Source: Lachnospiraceae bacterium (GTDB taxonomy: Bacteria > Bacillota > Clostridia > Lachnospirales > Lachnospiraceae). Taken from it: a stretch of DNA of 64,000 nt. The position numbers were made by a program, and so were the translations under genes. Under the pieces are notes generated by a model. The model was given only the letters and a program-made list of their open reading frames with translations. It ran no database searches and had not been told where the DNA came from. The stretch covers positions 1 to 64,000 of the forward strand of contig QXWO01000022.1 in NCBI GenBank assembly GCA_009911035.1. The letters are read 5' to 3'. Of the stretch, positions 60,245-64,000 are shown piece after piece. Position 1 is the first letter of the stretch. Each line of letters opens with the position of its first letter.

Positions 60245-61603
60245 ATGGCATTTGAAAGTCTAACGGATAAACTGCAGAATGTATTTAAGAACCTCCGCAG
60301 TAAGGGAAGGCTTACAGAGGAGGATGTGAAAACTGCCTTGAAGGAGGTCAAGCTTGCGCTGTTGGAAGCAGACGTAAACTTTAAGGTGGTTAAGCAGTTT
60401 ATTAAGGCAGTGGAGGAGCGGGCAATAGGCTCCGACGTTATGAATGGCCTGAACCCGGGCCAGATGGTCATTAAGATCGTCAATGAAGAAATGGTTGCCC
60501 TTATGGGGTCGGAGACAACGGAAATCCGGATGCAGCCGGGTAAGTCGATCACCACGATTATGATGTGCGGCCTGCAGGGTGCAGGTAAGACCACGACAAC
60601 GGCAAAGATTGCCGGAAAACTGAAATTAAAGGGAAAGAAACCCCTTCTTGTGGCATGTGACGTTTATAGGCCGGCGGCCATTAAACAGTTGCAGGTCAAC
60701 GGTGAGAAGCAGCAGGTGGACGTGTTTTCCATGGGCGATAACCAAAGTCCTGTGGATATTGCAAAAGGGGCCATTGAACATGCCAAAAAGAATGGCCACA
60801 ATGTGGTGATTTTAGATACGGCAGGGCGTCTTCATATTGACGAAGACATGATGGAAGAACTAGAAAATATTAAAAAACATGTGGATGTCCATCAGACCCT
60901 TTTGGTGGTGGATGCCATGACCGGACAGGATGCGGTCACGGTGGCAAAGGAATTTGATGATAAAATTGTGATAGACGGTGTGGTTCTCTCCAAAATGGAC
61001 GGCGATACCAGAGGCGGTGCAGCTCTTTCCGTAAAGGCAGTGACAGGCAAGCCGATTCTGTATGTGGGTATGGGAGAAAAGCTTTCGGATCTGGAGCAGT
61101 TTTACCCCGACAGAATGGCGGGACGTATCTTAGGGATGGGGGATGTGCTCTCCCTGATTGAAAAAGCCCAGGAAAATCTTTCCGTGGATGGGGAAAAAGA
61201 AAAGGAAATGGCAGCCCGGATGAAGAAGGGCAAGTTTGATTTCGAGGACTATCTGGAAAGTATGAAGCAGATGCGGAAAATGGGCGGCCTTACCAGTATC
61301 CTAAGTATGATGCCGGGCATGGGGAAACAGCTTGGCAATATTGAGTCCATGATCGACGAGAGCCAGCTTAATAAGACGGAGGCAATCATTTTAAGCATGA
61401 CGCCGGAAGAGCGCCGTAATCCCAAGCTTTTGAACTTAAGCAGAAAGAGCCGGATTGCAAGAGGCGCCGGCGTGGATATGGCGGTGGTCAACAGGTTTGT
61501 AAAGCAGTTTGAACAGTCTCAGAAGATGATGAAGCAGATGCCCGGACTGATGGGCGGCGGTAAACGCAGGGGAGGATTCGGAGGCATGAGATTCCCATTT
61601 TAA
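60245..61603 (+). CDS. ffh: Signal recognition particle protein Ffh (SRP54)
   Basis: The 452-residue SRP GTPase binds signal peptides and SRP RNA. It has an N-domain (1-90), a G-domain with 'GLQGAGKTTTTAKIAGKL' (P-loop near 105), 'CDVYRPAAIKQL', 'LDTAGRLHIDEDMM' and 'LSKMDGDTRGGAAL', and a methionine-rich M-domain (about 300-450; 'SMKQMRKMGG', 'MMPGMGKQL'). It ends in a Gly/Arg-rich tail. It is coupled to ylxM and followed by rpsP after a 166-base gap. Confidence 0.97.
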   Translation: MAFESLTDKLQNVFKNLRSKGRLTEEDVKTALKEVKLALLEADVNFKVVKQFIKAVEERAIGSDVMNGLNPGQMVIKIVNEEMVALMGSETTEIRMQPGKSITTIMMCGLQGAGKTTTTAKIAGKLKLKGKKPLLVACDVYRPAAIKQLQVNGEKQQVDVFSMGDNQSPVDIAKGAIEHAKKNGHNVVILDTAGRLHIDEDMMEELENIKKHVDVHQTLLVVDAMTGQDAVTVAKEFDDKIVIDGVVLSKMDGDTRGGAALSVKAVTGKPILYVGMGEKLSDLEQFYPDRMAGRILGMGDVLSLIEKAQENLSVDGEKEKEMAARMKKGKFDFEDYLESMKQMRKMGGLTSILSMMPGMGKQLGNIESMIDESQLNKTEAIILSMTPEERRNPKLLNLSRKSRIARGAGVDMAVVNRFVKQFEQSQKMMKQMPGLMGGGKRRGGFGGMRFPF

Positions 61604-61697
61604 ACCCGGCGGTAAAGGGCCGGACGTATGCCGGTGCGTATCGCTGCAGGTGCATGGAAAGCAGGCAGTAGTGTATGTTGAAAATGGAGGCAGTTTT

Positions 61698-61718
61698 CTA
61701 AAGGCGGACCGTCTTTAG
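61698..61718 (+). promoter_or_regulatory. Palindrome upstream of rpsP
   Basis: CTAAAG-G-CGGACCG-T-CTTTAG is an inverted repeat around 61708. It is followed about 40 bases later by the rpsP ribosome binding site. It could be an RNA hairpin for control of the ribosomal protein gene or a partial terminator; no T-tract follows directly. Nothing else is evident in the 61604-61769 gap. Confidence 0.35.
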
Positions 61719-61769
61719 GGGCAATGTTTCCTTTCATAATAAAAATTTTAATCACGGAGGTGAAAGAAC

Positions 61770-62015
61770 ATGGCAGTAAAAATCAGATTAAGAAGAATGG
61801 GTCAGAAGAAAGCTCCTTTCTATAGAATCGTTGTTGCAGACTCCAGATCTCCCAGAGACGGAAAATGTATCGAGGAAATCGGAACTTATGACCCCAAGAC
61901 AGATCCCAGCACTTTTCATGTAAATGAAGAACTGGCTAAGAAATGGCTCGCAAACGGCGCTCAGCCTACAGAAGTTGTCAGCAAGATTTTCAAGCAGGCA
62001 GGCATTGAAAAATAA
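61770..62015 (+). CDS. rpsP: 30S ribosomal protein S16
   Basis: An 81-residue S16 starting '[20 protein letters not shown]' with '[20 protein letters not shown]' (20 residues). It has family-typical length and acts in early 30S assembly. ACGGAGGTG precedes the ATG. khpA follows after 31 bases. Confidence 0.98.
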   Translation: MAVKIRLRRMGQKKAPFYRIVVADSRSPRDGKCIEEIGTYDPKTDPSTFHVNEELAKKWLANGAQPTEVVSKIFKQAGIEK

Positions 62016-62046
62016 GAAAAGTTGACAGACCTTTTGGAGGTGTACG

Positions 62047-62274
62047 ATGAAGGAATTAGTTGAAATAATTGCAAAAGCGCTTGTTGAGCATCCGGACGAG
62101 GTGGTAGTTACCCAGAAGGAAGAAGGTAAGCATATTACCCTTGAGCTTCATGTGGCGGCATCCGATATGGGAAAAGTAATCGGAAAGCAGGGAAGAATTG
62201 CAAAGGCGATCCGTTCTGTGGTTAAGGCTGCATCATCTAGGGAAAATCAGAAGGTGGACGTGGAAATCGTCTGA
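62047..62274 (+). CDS. khpA: KH-domain RNA-binding protein KhpA (YlqC)
   Basis: A 75-residue single-KH protein with the GxxG loop in 'GKVIGKQGRIAKAIRSVV' (about 41-58). KhpA binds RNA with KhpB in Firmicutes and affects cell size and division in some species. TTGGAGGTG precedes the ATG. Position between rpsP and rimM is conserved. Confidence 0.95.
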   Translation: MKELVEIIAKALVEHPDEVVVTQKEEGKHITLELHVAASDMGKVIGKQGRIAKAIRSVVKAASSRENQKVDVEIV

Positions 62275-62299
62275 ACCGGAAACAAGTATTTTGTATCAG

Positions 62300-62420
62300 A
62301 TGCCGGAGTGCGGAGCATGACGGTGTTTGGAATGGACAGGAAAAGGATGTTCCTTTGTTTTAAACGGGAACATCCTTTGTTACAATGAGTTGCTTTGCGG
62401 AGCGTGGCCGTGTTTACGGT
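62300..62420. repeat. Intergenic repeat copy (TTACAATAAG family) around a hairpin
   Basis: A half-unit TGCGGAGCATGACGGTGTTT (62309-62328) comes before the 62342-62378 hairpin. TTACAATGAG (62380-62389) and a second half-unit TTTGCGGAGCGTGGCCGTG (62394-62412), then TTTACGG, come after it. Both halves resemble TGCGAAGCGTGGCAGCGTTT at 26156-26175. Confidence 0.55.
62342..62378 (+). terminator. Hairpin after khpA
   Basis: A perfect 12-base stem AAAGGATGTTCC / GGAACATCCTTT with a 13-base loop. The following T-run is short and leads into the repeat TTACAATGAG, so partial read-through into rimM is likely. Confidence 0.65.
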
Positions 62421-62478
62421 AATATGCCTGCTTCAAAAGTGTGCGGTGTTTGTTACTTTAAATGTACGAGGATATAAG

Positions 62479-62988
62479 ATGGAAGAATTGCTAAAAGTGG
62501 GGATTATTGCATCCACCCATGGGGTGAGAGGGGAAGTCAAGGTATTTCCCACGACAGACGATGTAAACCGTTTTAAAAAATTGAAAACAGTGCTGCTTGA
62601 TACGGAGAAGGAAATGCTTACCTTAAATATAGAGTCCGTGAAGTTTTTCAAGCAGTTTGCCATATTGAAATTTAAGGAATTTGACAATATCAATGCTATT
62701 GAGAAATATAAAGGAAAGAGCCTTCTGGTCACAAGGGAAAATGCAGTGAAACTGAAAAAGGACGAATATTTCATTGCAGATTTGATTGGCGTGAATGTCT
62801 CATCGGAGGACGGTTCGCTGAGGGGGCAGCTTAAGGATGTGATACAGACAGGCGCAAATGATGTGTATGTCATCGGGCTGGAGGACGGCCGGGAACTTCT
62901 TCTTCCGGCAATCAGGGAGTGTGTGCTGGATGTGAACCTGGAGGAAGGCAGCATGAAGATACATGTGCTTGAGGGATTGTTAGATTAA
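62479..62988 (+). CDS. rimM: Ribosome maturation factor RimM
   Basis: A 169-residue 16S processing and 30S maturation factor that binds S19. It begins '[20 protein letters not shown]', with a C-terminal PRC-barrel ('[19 protein letters not shown]', '[18 protein letters not shown]'). ATG 62479 follows GAGGA; the frame is open 28 codons upstream through the repeat region. trmD lies 97 bases downstream. Confidence 0.95.
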   Translation: MEELLKVGIIASTHGVRGEVKVFPTTDDVNRFKKLKTVLLDTEKEMLTLNIESVKFFKQFAILKFKEFDNINAIEKYKGKSLLVTRENAVKLKKDEYFIADLIGVNVSSEDGSLRGQLKDVIQTGANDVYVIGLEDGRELLLPAIRECVLDVNLEEGSMKIHVLEGLLD

Positions 62989-63085
62989 GCGATTTTCAAA
63001 CATGCACAGGCCAAATGTGTTAAACAGTATAGGTACAGGTGCCATGGTTTGCTGGCTGGGATAGAAAGGTTAGGGAGCTGAAACT

Positions 63086-63865
63086 TTGAATTTTCATGTA
63101 CTCACGCTGTTTCCGGAAATGATAAGACAGGGACTGGACATCAGTATTATTGGCCGGGCACTTGCCGGCGGTATCATTTCTCTTGAAGCAGTTAACATCA
63201 GGGACTACACAATAAGTAAACATAAAAAGGTGGATGATTATACGTATGGAGGAGGCGCAGGCATGCTGATGCAGGCGCAGCCTGTTTATGATGCGTGGAA
63301 AGCCGTTTGTGATAAAATAAAAGAACGTGCCAATAAAGACAGGGAGCAAACTACTGTAGAGGATGGGGATCTGGGATCTGCTGCAATGCCTGGACAAGCG
63401 GGAAAATCTGCCAGAGTGATCTATGTTACCCCTCAGGGAAAAACCTTTCATCAGGGTATGGCACGGGAGTTTGCAAAGGAGGAAGATTTGATTTTCCTAT
63501 GCGGCCATTATGAAGGAATTGATGAGAGGGTGCTGGAGGAAATTGTCACCGACTATGTGTCTATCGGCGATTATGTCCTGACAGGCGGGGAACTGCCTGC
63601 CATGGTGATGATTGACGCTATTGCCAGAATGGTGCCGGGAGTTTTAAGCAATAAGGATTCCGGCGAGACGGAGAGCTTTAGTAATCACCTGTTGGAATAT
63701 CCCCAGTATTCAAGACCTGCAGTCTGGCATGAAAAAAGCGTGCCGGAAATTCTCTTGTCCGGTGACCACAAAAAGGTAGATGAATGGAGACTGGAACAGT
63801 CAATAAAGCGTACGAAAGAAATAAGGCCCGATCTGTATGAAAAATGGGTGTTGGGAAGAAGGTAA
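63086..63865 (+). CDS. trmD: tRNA (guanine-N1)-methyltransferase
   Basis: Methylates G37 of tRNAs using S-adenosylmethionine; a trefoil-knot SPOUT enzyme. The 259-residue product has 'LTLFPEMI', 'VDDYTYGGGAGMLMQ', 'LCGHYEGIDERV', 'SIGDYVLTGGELPAMVMID' and 'LLEYPQYSRP'. The start is TTG at 63086, fixed by TAGGGAG at proper spacing and by the absence of a nearby in-frame ATG. A stretch at about 82-110 is longer and more polar than in many TrmD proteins. A hairpin follows the stop. Confidence 0.95.
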   Translation: MNFHVLTLFPEMIRQGLDISIIGRALAGGIISLEAVNIRDYTISKHKKVDDYTYGGGAGMLMQAQPVYDAWKAVCDKIKERANKDREQTTVEDGDLGSAAMPGQAGKSARVIYVTPQGKTFHQGMAREFAKEEDLIFLCGHYEGIDERVLEEIVTDYVSIGDYVLTGGELPAMVMIDAIARMVPGVLSNKDSGETESFSNHLLEYPQYSRPAVWHEKSVPEILLSGDHKKVDEWRLEQSIKRTKEIRPDLYEKWVLGRR

Positions 63866-63884
63866 CTGCATGGAAGTTGCAGTT
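63864..63884 (+). terminator. Short stem-loop after trmD
   Basis: AACTGCA-TGGAAGT-TGCAGTT, a seven-base stem starting inside the trmD stop codon, followed by AAGAAATTTTT. It may end the ylxM-trmD transcript. Confidence 0.5.
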
Positions 63885-63886
63885 AA

Positions 63887-64000
63887 GAAATTTTTGCGGA
63901 AATTCTAAAGCAATACCGCAGGGTTACATACACCAATCTTCTCACAAGCGGCAGGCTCAACGCGCAGGTACAGGAACGCTTTGAAAGGCTCATAAAGGGC
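63887..64000 (+). pseudogene. Possible TnpV-like remnant (partial, no start seen)
   Basis: A frame open from 63887 to the window end encodes a 37-residue segment containing 'YRRVTYTNLLTSGRLNAQ' and then 'ERFERLIKG'. This resembles the C-terminal part of TnpV, a small protein carried by clostridial mobile elements ('Y..LL.SGKLN....A.ER...L'). There is no start codon with a ribosome binding site, a stop lies directly upstream, and the middle seems shortened. It is either a decayed fragment or a chance match. The window ends before this can be judged. Confidence 0.3.

Noticed and set aside
1-64000. CRISPR array, prophage or complete insertion sequence
   Set aside because: No regularly spaced direct repeats, phage structural genes or intact transposase frames were seen; the only mobile-element hint is the fragment at the window end.

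Overview
The window looks like chromosomal DNA of a low-to-mid GC Gram-positive anaerobe of the Clostridia, most likely family Lachnospiraceae. The grounds are AGGAGG-type ribosome binding sites, Firmicutes gene orders (yceD-rpmF-plsX-acpP-rnc-smc-ftsY and ylxM-ffh-rpsP-khpA-rimM-trmD), Lachnospiraceae-type proteins (YesL/DUF624, PFL/UPF0210 with an ACT partner, a long FtsA-like protein) and gut-commensal sugar metabolism (sialic acid and GlcNAc use, pta-ackA). Genus cannot be fixed from the sequence alone. Almost everything is on the + strand; only an SGNH esterase and tmcAL are on the - strand.

Layout. 0-0.12 kb: probable 3' end of a 23S rRNA gene and the rrn terminator. 0.2-8.2 kb: cheV, a degenerate sirtuin-like protein, a large highly charged membrane protein, hisH-hisF, ung, then a TrmB-type regulator overlapping lysA behind a strong promoter and a structured leader. 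8.4 kb: tRNA-Leu(CAA). 8.6-18.1 kb: a sialic acid catabolic locus (YhcH/NanQ, NanK, NanE, NanA, SGNH esterase, RpiR regulator, DUF624 protein, solute-binding lipoprotein and two CUT1 permeases). 18.3-25.6 kb: a PTS locus controlled by an RAT antiterminator and a LicT-type protein (EIIA, EI, HPr, NagE-type EIICB), then nagB-nagA. Together these convert imported sialic acid to ManNAc, ManNAc-6-P, GlcNAc-6-P and fructose-6-P, and also take up GlcNAc directly.

25.8-34.2 kb: anti-sigma-like protein, polA, coaE, FtsA-like protein, WalJ-like hydrolase, ACT protein, PFL protein. 34.2-44.1 kb: an unusual six-gene set with two paralogous lipoproteins (predicted propeller plus solute-binding fold) bracketing two CUT1 permeases, a long coiled-coil HlyD-like adaptor and an ATPase-less MacB-type extracytoplasmic protein. 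No ATPase is encoded. This is the best candidate for an undescribed system. 44.1-47.9 kb: tmcAL (-), pta, ackA. 48-55.4 kb: yceD, rpmF, plsX, acpP, rnc, smc, ftsY. 55.4-59.8 kb: threonine ammonia-lyase, YitT protein, GH25 lysozyme, AraC regulator. 59.9-63.9 kb: ylxM-ffh-rpsP-khpA-rimM-trmD. In place of rplS, a short frame resembling the C-terminal part of TnpV lies at the window edge.

A further theme is a family of degenerate intergenic repeats built around TTACAATAAG followed by a GC-rich arm like CTGCGAAGCGTGGCAGCG. They often sit directly after a terminator and 40-140 bases before the next start codon (near 10.1, 12.1, 25.65, 26.1, 50.1, 56.8 and 62.4 kb). All functions are from reading motifs and gene order; no database search was run.
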